A DNA stretch of 64,000 nt from CAZOZZ01 sp965262425 (GTDB taxonomy: Bacteria > Acidobacteriota > Terriglobia > 20CM-2-55-15), in contig OZ253536.1 of NCBI GenBank assembly GCA_965262425.1, positions 2,170,001-2,234,000 on the forward strand. The letters run 5' to 3'. The notes beneath the pieces were generated by a model, which was given only the letters and a program-made list of their open reading frames with translations, did not search any database and had not been told where the DNA came from. Below are positions 17,444 to 25,009 of the stretch, piece after piece; the stretch's first letter is position 1; every line of letters begins with the position of its first letter. The translations under genes and the position numbers were made by a program.

Positions 17444-18646
17444 TTATGGACCCAACTCCGCCAACGCGGCAACCAGGACCAGCAGGCGTTCCAATCCCGC
17501 GTTTCGATTCGTGGAATCGAACCACTCCCCTTCGGTATGAATGCGGCCACACGTCCCTCCGGCGCCTATCGAAATCGCAGGGAGGCCCATGGCCATAGGC
17601 ACGTTTGCGTCGGTCGAGCCCATGCCCAGAATGGGATCGACACCCAGGAGCCGAGTTGTCTCAAGCGCCGTCCGAACCAGCAGCGTGTCGGTCGAGGTGC
17701 TCCCGGATGGTCGATTTCCGATAGTCTCGATCTTGGCGCCTACCCCGATTCGTGTCGTTGCGGTCGCCACCGCCCCGCGGAGGCGTGACTCGATGTCATC
17801 GAGAAGGCCCTCATCGCCGGAACGCAGGTCCACCTCCATGTGGGCTTCGGTAGGAATGGCATTGACGGAAATCCCGCCTTCAATGACGCCAACGTTGTAG
17901 GCGATACCATCTGGAACGGAGACCATCGAGGAGGAAAACCTTTGAATTGCCTCCGCCAGACCGTTGATCGGATTCGGACGTGGAAAATCGGCCCAACTGT
18001 GCCCTCCCGGCCCGGTCATGCAGACCAGAAAACGGCGGCTTCCAAGACCCCGGTTGGTTATTCGCTGAATCCCGCATCCGTCCAGAGCGACGAACTCCGG
18101 TACGCTTCCACTCCATGGAGGATTCTCGAAAACATGGCGGACACCTCGCAGATTACCAATCCCCTCCTCTCCCACGTTGGCGATCAGGACCAGAGGCCTT
18201 TTGAATCTCAACCCGGCCGCGCGTGCAGCCTTAAACAGCCAGAGCGCCGCAACCAGGCCGGCGCCGTTGTCGGCGATGCCCGGGAGGCTGAGAACGGAGG
18301 CTTTGCGGTCGAGATGGAGTGGGGTGCCCTCGGGAAAAACCGTGTCCAGATGGGCGCCGACAAGCAACGGGTTCTCGCCGTAATGTTCATATGCCGAAAC
18401 CACGTTGCCTAACGAATCGATAGTGGGATCGAAACCGGCGTCGGCCAGCATCCTCGAGAAAAAGGCGGCCCTTTCCGATTCGGCGAAAGGAGGCGCCGGA
18501 ATCAGCGTCAACCGAACCTGGTCCTCCAGGATCTGGCCCTCTCCGTCGGCACAGAACCGGATCGCGGCCCGTACCCCGCGGTCAGATCGAATCTCCTTGA
18601 GTCTCGACCGGAGTGACCGGATATCAATGGACTCGGATTGTTTCAT
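17444..18646 (-). CDS. M20 family metallopeptidase
   Basis: A 400-residue cytosolic metallohydrolase (M20/PepT-like). Metal-binding motifs are GAHLDTVFPEG, GIADNGAG, NVGEEGIGN and GRIHTEGEW near the C-terminus. A dimerisation domain insert (GGHSWADFPRPNPINGL) is present. There is no signal peptide; it starts MKQSESIDIRSLRSRLK. The family hydrolyses dipeptides, tripeptides or N-acyl amino acids. Together with the opp importer and the S9/M28 peptidases it fits a peptide-utilising lifestyle, but the exact substrate cannot be named. Nearest upstream sequence is a 23-bp TIR element. Confidence 0.88.
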   Translation of the reverse strand: MKQSESIDIRSLRSRLKEIRSDRGVRAAIRFCADGEGQILEDQVRLTLIPAPPFAESERAAFFSRMLADAGFDPTIDSLGNVVSAYEHYGENPLLVGAHLDTVFPEGTPLHLDRKASVLSLPGIADNGAGLVAALWLFKAARAAGLRFKRPLVLIANVGEEGIGNLRGVRHVFENPPWSGSVPEFVALDGCGIQRITNRGLGSRRFLVCMTGPGGHSWADFPRPNPINGLAEAIQRFSSSMVSVPDGIAYNVGVIEGGISVNAIPTEAHMEVDLRSGDEGLLDDIESRLRGAVATATTRIGVGAKIETIGNRPSGSTSTDTLLVRTALETTRLLGVDPILGMGSTDANVPMAMGLPAISIGAGGTCGRIHTEGEWFDSTNRNAGLERLLVLVAALAELGP

Positions 18647-18665
18647 TTTGCGCGATGAGTTTGCC

Positions 18666-18851
18666 CGAGGAGCCTGCGCGGCAGAAGAGATCTACTGCGA
18701 AAGCGGTATAATCGGTCCATATTTCCCCGATTTTTCGTTGAATAGAACCACTATTCGCCCCAAAATCGAGAAAATGCCTCAAAGTCGAGGGGATCTGGCC
18801 TCGATTCTCCACTTTCTCGCTACGATCCCTTCTGCCGCGCAGGCTCCTCGG
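18666..18851. mobile_element. 186-bp MITE-like element with 23-bp perfect terminal inverted repeats
   Basis: 18666-18688 (CCGAGGAGCCTGCGCGG...) is the exact reverse complement of 18829-18851. The interior has no coding capacity and includes secondary inverted segments (CTCAAAGTCGAGG; ATCTGGCCTCGATT). It fills the gap between the M20 and BsuPI genes. Related cores occur at 15638 and about 57097. No target duplication is obvious. Confidence 0.75.
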
Positions 18852-18894
18852 CGGGAGAAACAGTCAACCGCGTCCGGTTTCGCGGCGGCACGGG

Positions 18895-19860
18895 TTACTT
18901 TAGAATCTGGATCTCGATCGGCTCCGACTCGATCGGAGTCTCGGCGGTCAGGAACGCGATGACCTGATACGTGCCCGGTTCAACGGGATTCAAGTCGTCG
19001 TCACGGTGGTTCCAGACGGCCTCGAAGAGCCATTCCCCGCGGATGCGGATCGCTTCGCTCCTCAAGACGGACGAGAAAAACATTCTCCGGGACCATCTCC
19101 AGATCTCCTGGCCGTGCAGCGGATCGACAACTGCAAAGTCGAAGCTCTGGCTGGAGACGAAGTCGAAAGCGAGAAGCTTGTCGGAAACATTCCTCACCCG
19201 GAGCACGAACCGGTGGCCGTCAGCGTCGGGGGTCGCCTCGAGTTCGATGATCGGGTTTGCTTCAGAGACGTCCGCCACGTTGTTGAACTCATTCTCGATT
19301 CTCTCGGCGGGGGTCACTTCCTCGGGCAACGCCTCCCCGATAACCGTCGAACCCACACGGGCTGTGATGAGCGTCGCAACCTGAAGTCCGGCCGGTGTTT
19401 CGTAGGCCGCCTCGACAATCCCAACGCTCCGCTCCAACGTCAGCTTGAGCGGCTGAAAATCGAACAGAACTCTCAAAGGCAGATCGTTCGCATCAGTCTC
19501 CAACACCTTGACGATTGCGCCAACAGACGGGAAGAGGTCGTCTTCGAACTCACCGTCGAACCGCATGTACTGGTTTAGTTGACGATCGTAGCGGATCCCG
19601 AGCGGGCGGGACCCGTCGATGCCCGGGGCTATCGGAAATTGCGTGAAAAGGTAAATGCTCCGACCATCGAGAATGGTGTGACGCTCGATCTGAATGTCGA
19701 ATTCGTCAACCTTCGCCCCGGTGCTGTCGGTGATCGTGTAACGCCACAGGTTTCCCACTTCGAGGGGGAGAAAATCCGCAGACATCTTAATACCCTGCCC
19801 CATCAGGGAAGGCACCCCGAACACCAGTGTTAATATGCTTGTCGCCAGAAGCTTCCGCAT
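18895..19860 (-). CDS. Secreted protein with BsuPI-type domain
   Basis: A 321-residue exported protein with a signal peptide ending near GVPSLMGQ. The N-terminal part (FLPLEVGNLWRYTITDSTG) resembles domains found in secreted acidobacterial/bacteroidete proteins of unknown role. The C-terminal about 120 residues match the BsuPI intracellular-proteinase-inhibitor fold: VRNVSDKLLAFDFVSSQSFDFAVVD, then GQEIWRWSRRMFFSS and GTYQVIAFL. BsuPI inhibits a serine protease in Bacillus, but most family members have no tested function. Three peptidase genes lie upstream on the same strand, so a regulatory role is conceivable but unproven. It is divergent from tadA with overlapping 5' regions. Confidence 0.75.
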   Translation of the reverse strand: MRKLLATSILTLVFGVPSLMGQGIKMSADFLPLEVGNLWRYTITDSTGAKVDEFDIQIERHTILDGRSIYLFTQFPIAPGIDGSRPLGIRYDRQLNQYMRFDGEFEDDLFPSVGAIVKVLETDANDLPLRVLFDFQPLKLTLERSVGIVEAAYETPAGLQVATLITARVGSTVIGEALPEEVTPAERIENEFNNVADVSEANPIIELEATPDADGHRFVLRVRNVSDKLLAFDFVSSQSFDFAVVDPLHGQEIWRWSRRMFFSSVLRSEAIRIRGEWLFEAVWNHRDDDLNPVEPGTYQVIAFLTAETPIESEPIEIQILK

Positions 19861-19879
19861 TGGTTTAAGTGTAGTTCAC

Positions 19880-20347
19880 ATGGGCGAAGCCAGACAACAA
19901 TCCGACGATGATCGTTTCATGGGGCTGGCACTCGAACTCGCCCGGCAGGCCCAGGAAGCTGGAGAAGTACCGGTCGGCGCCGTGATGGTGCAGCATGGAC
20001 AGGTGGTCGGGGAGGCCTACAACTGTCCGATAGAATCGAGCGATCCGACGGCCCACGCCGAGATCAACGCGATCCGAAAGACATCCCGAGCCGAGACAAA
20101 CTATCGCCTGACCCACTGCACCCTCTATGTGACGCTCGAACCGTGTGTCATGTGCGCCGGAGCTATCGTCCACGCACGCATCGAGCGGCTGGTGTTCGGA
20201 GCGTCGGACCCCAAAAGCGGTGCGGCCGGTTCCCTGTACCAGGTTCCGACCGACGAACGTTTGAACCACCAGGTAGAGATAACCGCAGGAGTCCGGGGGG
20301 AGGAATGCGGCGACTTGCTCCAGCGCTTCTTTCGAGATCGGCGATAG
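19880..20347 (+). CDS. tadA: tRNA adenosine(34) deaminase TadA
   Basis: A 155-residue cytidine/deoxycytidylate-deaminase-fold enzyme that makes inosine at the wobble position of tRNA-Arg(ACG). Zinc and catalytic residues are in DPTAHAEINAIRK (His, Glu) and LEPCVMCAGAIVHARI (two Cys). The frame opens at 19835, but the first 15 codons are not TadA-like and overlap the divergent gene, so ATG 19880 (MGEARQQSDDD) is preferred; ATG 19919 is a weaker alternative. Length and motif spacing are normal. Confidence 0.9.
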   Translation: MGEARQQSDDDRFMGLALELARQAQEAGEVPVGAVMVQHGQVVGEAYNCPIESSDPTAHAEINAIRKTSRAETNYRLTHCTLYVTLEPCVMCAGAIVHARIERLVFGASDPKSGAAGSLYQVPTDERLNHQVEITAGVRGEECGDLLQRFFRDRR

Positions 20348-20375
20348 GGCGGATCCGAACCTGCTGATCTTTACA

Positions 20376-20403
20376 TTGCACCTGACACTCAGTTCTGTAG
20401 AAT
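20376..20403 (+). promoter_or_regulatory. Sigma70-like promoter (TTGCAC-16-TAGAAT)
   Basis: TTGCAC at 20376-20381 and TAGAAT at 20398-20403 with a 16-base spacer, 43 bases before the ATG of the TPR/gluzincin-like gene. AAGGAAGG upstream of the ATG is the likely ribosome site. Confidence 0.5.
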
Positions 20404-20445
20404 GGCGAAACGTAAACAGAACCCTACAAGGAAGGCAGGTGAAAC

Positions 20446-21915
20446 ATGAGATGTGCGAGCATTCCGCTCCGACTCATCTGGACTCTCATCATTGTCCTGA
20501 TCGGCTCGAACGCCAACCCCGCCGCCGCGCAGGACTGGCTCGGTGCCCGTTCTCAGCACTACCGGATCGTGGGCACAGCCGACGATGATGATCTGAAAGA
20601 GATCGGTGCCCGGCTGGAAGGTTTTTATGCGGCTATCAACACCCTCTTCAGTGGGCAGCAGTTCCGACGGCCGGCCGCGACAACGGTGATCGTTCTCGAT
20701 GATGATGACGACGTCGAGGCGCTCGGCCTCACTCCCGAAGCCGACGGTTACTTCCTGTCCGGCGCCAATGACAACTTCATCATCCTCTCTCCGGAATCGC
20801 GCAATCGCAAGCCCTTCGGACCGATCCTCCACGATTTCTTCCACGCCATCGCCGCCGAGAACCTGCCGGATCTTCCGATATGGATACGGGAAGGTCTGGC
20901 CGAGTTCTATAGCACGATCGAATTTGATGACGACCTGTTGATGATCGGAAACAACATCGAAGGCCACGTGCGGCTTGCCCGTGACGACGACGACCGCCTT
21001 CCTTATCAGGAGTTGTTCGAAACCGACATCGACTCCGATGTCTTGAGCGAAGCGGACCGCGACCGGATGTTTTACGCGCAGTCGTGGGCTCTGATTCATT
21101 TTCTCATGATGCGGAATCGGGGTCCGGGTCTCGCCCAAACAGCGGTCTTCGTCCACTCTACGGCTGCCGGTCTTTCCTTCGACGAAGCCTTCCAATCGGC
21201 GTTCGGAACCACCTTCGAAGCCCTTCGGGAAGAATTCGAGGACTACGTCGACGATCGTAGTTTTCTCTTCCTGACGATGCAGGTCAATGGAATAGGGGAG
21301 GACTTCGTGTCGATCGATGACGAACCGTTTCCGCCGGGCCTGGGCGAAACCTACCTCGCGGACCTCTTGCTCAAGGAAGGACGCAACGAAGAAGCGGAAC
21401 GTCGCCTCCAAGCGGCCGTTGCCCGGGACCGTACAATCGCGGCACCTCACACCTCGCTTGGCGGGTTGCGCATTCAGCAGGAACGATACGCCGAAGCCCT
21501 CGCCATCATGGAGGAGGCGGTAAGGGGTCAGGGACCGAACTATCTGACCCACTACTACTACGCAACGTCTTTGAACCGGGTGAATCCCGAGTTGACCGGC
21601 GAACAGCGGACCCTTGTTCGGGAACAACTCCGTGAAGCCATTCGCCTGAGGCCGACCTTTCCGGACGCGCACCATGGTCTTGCAGAAAGCTATGTCGATG
21701 CCGGCGATAACCTGGATGAAGCGGCCGGTCTTCTGGATCAGGCGTTGACGCTTTCGCCCGATCAGCCGGACTACCTCATCACGCTGAGCCGGCTCTTGAT
21801 CGCCCAGGACGCTCCGGACGCCGCGCGCAGCGTCCTCGGCCGGGTGCTCGAGTTGACCGAAGATCAGGCCATCCGGGAGCGCGCCGAGTCCATTCTGGAG
21901 TCGATCGCCGGATGA
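20446..21915 (+). CDS. Secreted TPR protein with degenerate peptidase-MA-like (gluzincin) domain
   Basis: A 489-residue exported protein (signal ending NPAAAQ, residue 29). Residues 30 to about 250 resemble DUF1570/peptidase MA-like domains: HDFFHAIAAENLPDLPIWIREGLAEFY has the two His (129, 133) and downstream Glu of a gluzincin. The usual catalytic Glu of HExxH is Asp130. The C-terminal half has TPR-like repeats (AERRLQAAVARDRTIAAPH, EALAIMEEAVRGQG, EAAGLLDQALTLSPDQPDY). It overlaps the doxX start by ATGA (21912-21915), so the two are translationally coupled. Role unknown; an inactive or weak peptidase used as a scaffold is one possibility. Confidence 0.8.
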   Translation: MRCASIPLRLIWTLIIVLIGSNANPAAAQDWLGARSQHYRIVGTADDDDLKEIGARLEGFYAAINTLFSGQQFRRPAATTVIVLDDDDDVEALGLTPEADGYFLSGANDNFIILSPESRNRKPFGPILHDFFHAIAAENLPDLPIWIREGLAEFYSTIEFDDDLLMIGNNIEGHVRLARDDDDRLPYQELFETDIDSDVLSEADRDRMFYAQSWALIHFLMMRNRGPGLAQTAVFVHSTAAGLSFDEAFQSAFGTTFEALREEFEDYVDDRSFLFLTMQVNGIGEDFVSIDDEPFPPGLGETYLADLLLKEGRNEEAERRLQAAVARDRTIAAPHTSLGGLRIQQERYAEALAIMEEAVRGQGPNYLTHYYYATSLNRVNPELTGEQRTLVREQLREAIRLRPTFPDAHHGLAESYVDAGDNLDEAAGLLDQALTLSPDQPDYLITLSRLLIAQDAPDAARSVLGRVLELTEDQAIRERAESILESIAG

Positions 21916-22395
21916 GGATCACCTGTCGCTGGCTGACCCTCTTTTACGCGGGTCACCAGTGGACTGATGTGGGGCATGGCGGGTTGGCACAAGGTATTCG
22001 TCATGACGCCGGCGGGACATACCGAGGTATTCTTTACCGGACCCTATGCCGAGAGCTGGATTCCTTTTTGGCTGTTATGGGTGATGGGCGTCACGATCCC
22101 TGTTGTGGAGTTGACGGGCGGATGGCTCCTGGTTGTCGGACTTTTCAGGCGTCCGGCGGCGATCGTACTCGGGTTTCTTTTGCTGCTGGTGACCTACGGC
22201 CACCTGCTTCTGGTCCCGCTGTTCGTGATCACGGACCACATTCTTCCCAGGTTGCTGCTGCTGATTCCGACCTGGGTGTTCGAGGTGGAACAGGACCCGT
22301 GGTCGCTGGATGGATTGCTTGCACGGCGCCGTGCGCAGAAACTTGCGCGGGACCGCGCGCAGAAAGCTGAGCCTAGTGTAGTCCGTCACAGTTAA
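21912..22395 (+). CDS. DoxX family membrane protein (frameshifted; C-terminus completed by IS630)
   Basis: ATG 21912 (MRITCRWLTL) goes out of frame at a T4 run (21942-21945). With three T it reads MRITCRWLTLFTRVTSGL and continues into MWGMAGWHKVF, the classic DoxX N-terminus. The downstream frame (ATG 21967) gives four TM segments, including PVVELTGGWLLVVGLFRR. The last residues (SVVRHS) and the stop codon come from the IS630 left end, which begins at 22374, so the native C-terminus has been replaced. DoxX-like proteins are small four-TM proteins linked to thiosulfate/quinone oxidoreduction in some archaea and to redox complexes elsewhere; function here unknown. Confidence 0.75.
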
Positions 22396-23528
22396 TGTAA
22401 CTTATTCAGATTTCCTACGTCTGAGTATATATGAGGAGAGCACCGACGATTAAATTGGACATTCCTGTGCGGAAGGAACTGGAGCGACTGAGCCGAAGCC
22501 GCAGTGTGGCGGTCCGGTTGGCGGAACGATCTCGAATTGTCTTGCTGGCCGCCGGGGGTCTGGACAATCAGGAGATCGCTGCCAAGTTGGACATCACTCG
22601 TCAAAAGGCCGGACGTTGGCGCGATCGTTTCGTTGAAGATGGCCTCGGGGGAATCGAAAAGGACGCTTCCCGCAGTGGACGGATTCCCTCGACCGGCCGC
22701 CGGAAGCGGGCCCGGATCGTGAAGAAGACGGTCGAAGGGAAGCCTCCGAACGCCACGCACTGGAGCCGGTCCTTGATGGCCAGGGCAACCGGCGTCAGCG
22801 AGTCCACGGTAGGGAGAATCTGGCGGGCTCATGGCTTGAAGCCTCATCTGGCACGCACCTTCAAACTTTCCAACGACAAACAATTTGTCGAGAAGTTGGA
22901 GGATGTGGTCGGTTTGTATCTGAACCCTCCGGAAAACGCCATTGTTTTGTCCTGCGATGAGAAGAGCCAGATGCAGGCCCTGGACCGCACGCAACCCGGG
23001 TTACCTCTGAAGAAGGGGCGGTGCGGCACCCTCACCCACGACTACAAACGCAACGGGACGACCACGATGTTCGCCGCGCTCAATACGCTGGACGGCTCGA
23101 TTATCGGGACCTGTATGCCGAAGCATCGTCATCAGGAATGGATCCGGTTTCTCAATCAGATCAAACGTTCCGTGCCGAAAGACAAACAGATCCATATCAT
23201 TTGCGACAACTACGCCACGCACAAACATCAGAAAGTCGTCAACTGGTTGAAGCGCAACACGCGCTTTCATGTGCACTTCACACCGACCAGTGCATCCTGG
23301 CTGAACATGGTCGAACGCTTCTTCCGGGATCTTTCCGAACAACGGCTTCGGCGCGGGGTTTTCCATTCGGTTCCTGAGCTAATCCAGGCCGTGGAGGAAT
23401 ATGTCGGGGGTCACAATCAGAACCCGAAGCCCTTCATTTGGACCGCAACGGCTTCCGATATTCTTGAAAAAGTTCAACGTGCCCGAAAGAAGCTCGATAA
23501 GTTACAGTCTGTTTGACGGGGACCACTA
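22374..23528. mobile_element. IS630-family insertion sequence (intact)
   Basis: About 1,155 bp bounded by TA at both ends, as expected for IS630. Imperfect terminal inverted repeats of about 31 bp start TAGTG and end TGTAACTTA at the left, and the reverse complement of the right end also starts TAGTG and ends TGTAACTTA. It lies between doxX and the PQQ-propeller gene and truncates the 3' end of doxX. Confidence 0.88.
22431..23516 (+). CDS. IS630 family transposase
   Basis: A 361-residue transposase with N-terminal helix-turn-helix DNA-binding region (NQEIAAKLDITRQKAGRWRDR) and a C-terminal DDE domain. Catalytic carboxylates are visible in VLSCDEKSQMQA, HIICDNYATHKH and SWLNMVERFF (Asp, Asp, Glu), so the enzyme should be active. 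It fills the element almost completely and starts 57 bases inside the left end. Confidence 0.92.
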   Translation: MRRAPTIKLDIPVRKELERLSRSRSVAVRLAERSRIVLLAAGGLDNQEIAAKLDITRQKAGRWRDRFVEDGLGGIEKDASRSGRIPSTGRRKRARIVKKTVEGKPPNATHWSRSLMARATGVSESTVGRIWRAHGLKPHLARTFKLSNDKQFVEKLEDVVGLYLNPPENAIVLSCDEKSQMQALDRTQPGLPLKKGRCGTLTHDYKRNGTTTMFAALNTLDGSIIGTCMPKHRHQEWIRFLNQIKRSVPKDKQIHIICDNYATHKHQKVVNWLKRNTRFHVHFTPTSASWLNMVERFFRDLSEQRLRRGVFHSVPELIQAVEEYVGGHNQNPKPFIWTATASDILEKVQRARKKLDKLQSV

Positions 23529-23540
23529 GCGTTTCATGAG

Positions 23541-24791
23541 ATGATATCCCGAATGCCACGTCGAGTTGTTGTTCCGCTGCTGTTTCTGCTCACCTCCTTC
23601 GCGGCCCATGCCGACGACTGGCCACAATTCCGTGGACCCACCGGTCAGGGTCATTCCGCCGAGCACGAAGTGCCGTTTGAGTGGGGCGAAGATCACAACG
23701 TGATGTGGAAGGTCCCGGTTACCGGCGAGGGTTGGTCTTCCCCGGTGGTATCGGAAGGACGGATATGGTTGACGACCGCCACAATCGATGATGAAGGGGC
23801 TTCGCTTCGAGCCCTCGCTTTCGACGCTCGAACAGGCTCCGAACTCGTCAACTCAGAAGTCTTCCGTATGACGGACGCACGCCTGCTGAATTTCAAAAAC
23901 ACACATGCCTCTCCCACTCCGATCGTGGAAGGCGACCGGGTCTACGTCCATTTCGGAGCCGCAGGGACGGCCGCCCTCACCTCCTCCGGGGAGATCGTCT
24001 GGAAGACCCGCTTCCCGTACATATCCCAACATGGGAACGGTGGCTCTCCCGTGTTGTACCAGGATCTGCTCATCCTGAACTGTGATGGCTTCGACGAGGC
24101 CTTCGTCGTCGCAGTGGACAAGAACACCGGGAAGGTCCGATGGAAAACCAATCGGCGCCGGCCCATCAGTCAGGCGTACACAACCCCTGTCGTGATCCGG
24201 GTTGGCGACCGGGATCAGATCATCAGCATTGGCGCTTTCCGCTCGACCGCCTACGACCCGGAGTCCGGCGATGAGATCTGGTCGGTGAACTATCCGGACG
24301 GCTTTTCGAACGTGCCGAGCCCAGTCTACGGAAATGGACTCGTCTACATCGCGACAGGATTCCAGCAACCTTCCCTGCTGGCCGTACGAGTGGACGGCGA
24401 GGGTGACGTCACCGAAACACACGTCGAATGGATTCGGCGACGGTCGGTACCACTGACACCGTCGCCACTCCTGGTGGGAGAAGAACTCTATATCGTCAGC
24501 GACCTCGGCGTGCTCAGTTGTCTGGACGCGGCAACAGGAGAACCACACTGGCAACACCGCATCGTCGGCAATGTTTCAGCGTCGCCCCTCTACGTGGACG
24601 GCCGAATCTATTTCCTCAGCGAAGAAGGAGTCACGACCGTCATCGCTCCCGGAAAAGAATTCAACCTGATTGCGACAAACTCGATCGACGGATGGACGCT
24701 TGCCTCAATGGCCGTGTCGAACGGATCGATCTTCCTCCGCAGCATGGACCATCTTTATCGTTTCAGCGTCGGCGGTGATGGTCCCCGGTAA
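23541..24791 (+). CDS. Exported PQQ-like beta-propeller protein
   Basis: A 416-residue protein with a signal peptide (VVVPLLFLLTSFAAHA) and mature start DDWPQFRGPTGQGHS. That opening is common to large families of secreted propellers in Acidobacteria and Planctomycetes. Repeated blades contain ALAFDARTGSELV, VVAVDKNTGKVRWKT, AYDPESGDEIWSV and LSCLDAATGEPHW, the tryptophan-docking motif of quinoprotein-like folds. Catalytic PQQ ligands are not apparent, so a structural or binding role, as in BamB, is more likely than dehydrogenase activity. The IS630 end lies 12 bases upstream, so its promoter may have been displaced. Confidence 0.8.
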   Translation: MISRMPRRVVVPLLFLLTSFAAHADDWPQFRGPTGQGHSAEHEVPFEWGEDHNVMWKVPVTGEGWSSPVVSEGRIWLTTATIDDEGASLRALAFDARTGSELVNSEVFRMTDARLLNFKNTHASPTPIVEGDRVYVHFGAAGTAALTSSGEIVWKTRFPYISQHGNGGSPVLYQDLLILNCDGFDEAFVVAVDKNTGKVRWKTNRRRPISQAYTTPVVIRVGDRDQIISIGAFRSTAYDPESGDEIWSVNYPDGFSNVPSPVYGNGLVYIATGFQQPSLLAVRVDGEGDVTETHVEWIRRRSVPLTPSPLLVGEELYIVSDLGVLSCLDAATGEPHWQHRIVGNVSASPLYVDGRIYFLSEEGVTTVIAPGKEFNLIATNSIDGWTLASMAVSNGSIFLRSMDHLYRFSVGGDGPR

Positions 24792-24819
24792 AAGTCCGGC
24801 GTCCGGTCGGGGCCTGCCG

Positions 24820-24945
24820 GGACAGTGTCACAATCCCGGGGGCGCCCACGGAGGGACGCCCCGACACTCTCTATCCAACGCCAACGCAGTTCGGGACAGC
24901 GTGTCGGGGTGGCCGTCCCTGGCCACCCGCGGGCAAGACGCGACC
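24820..24945. repeat. GTGTCGGGGTGGCC-type dispersed repeat (copy 1)
   Basis: Contains GGGGGCGCCCACGGAGGGAC followed by GCCCCGACACTCTCTATC, then GTGTCGGGGTGGCCGTCCCT with GGCCACCCGCGGG. The same blocks in a different arrangement occur at 63663-63765. They lie between the PQQ propeller and recQ, the two genes being convergent. No gene is seen in the 218-base gap. Confidence 0.8.
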
Positions 24946-25009
24946 TCACTCCTTCCCGCCCACACTTCCAACGGATCTCTCGGTTTTCCGAATCGCTTGA
25001 CTCGGACCA

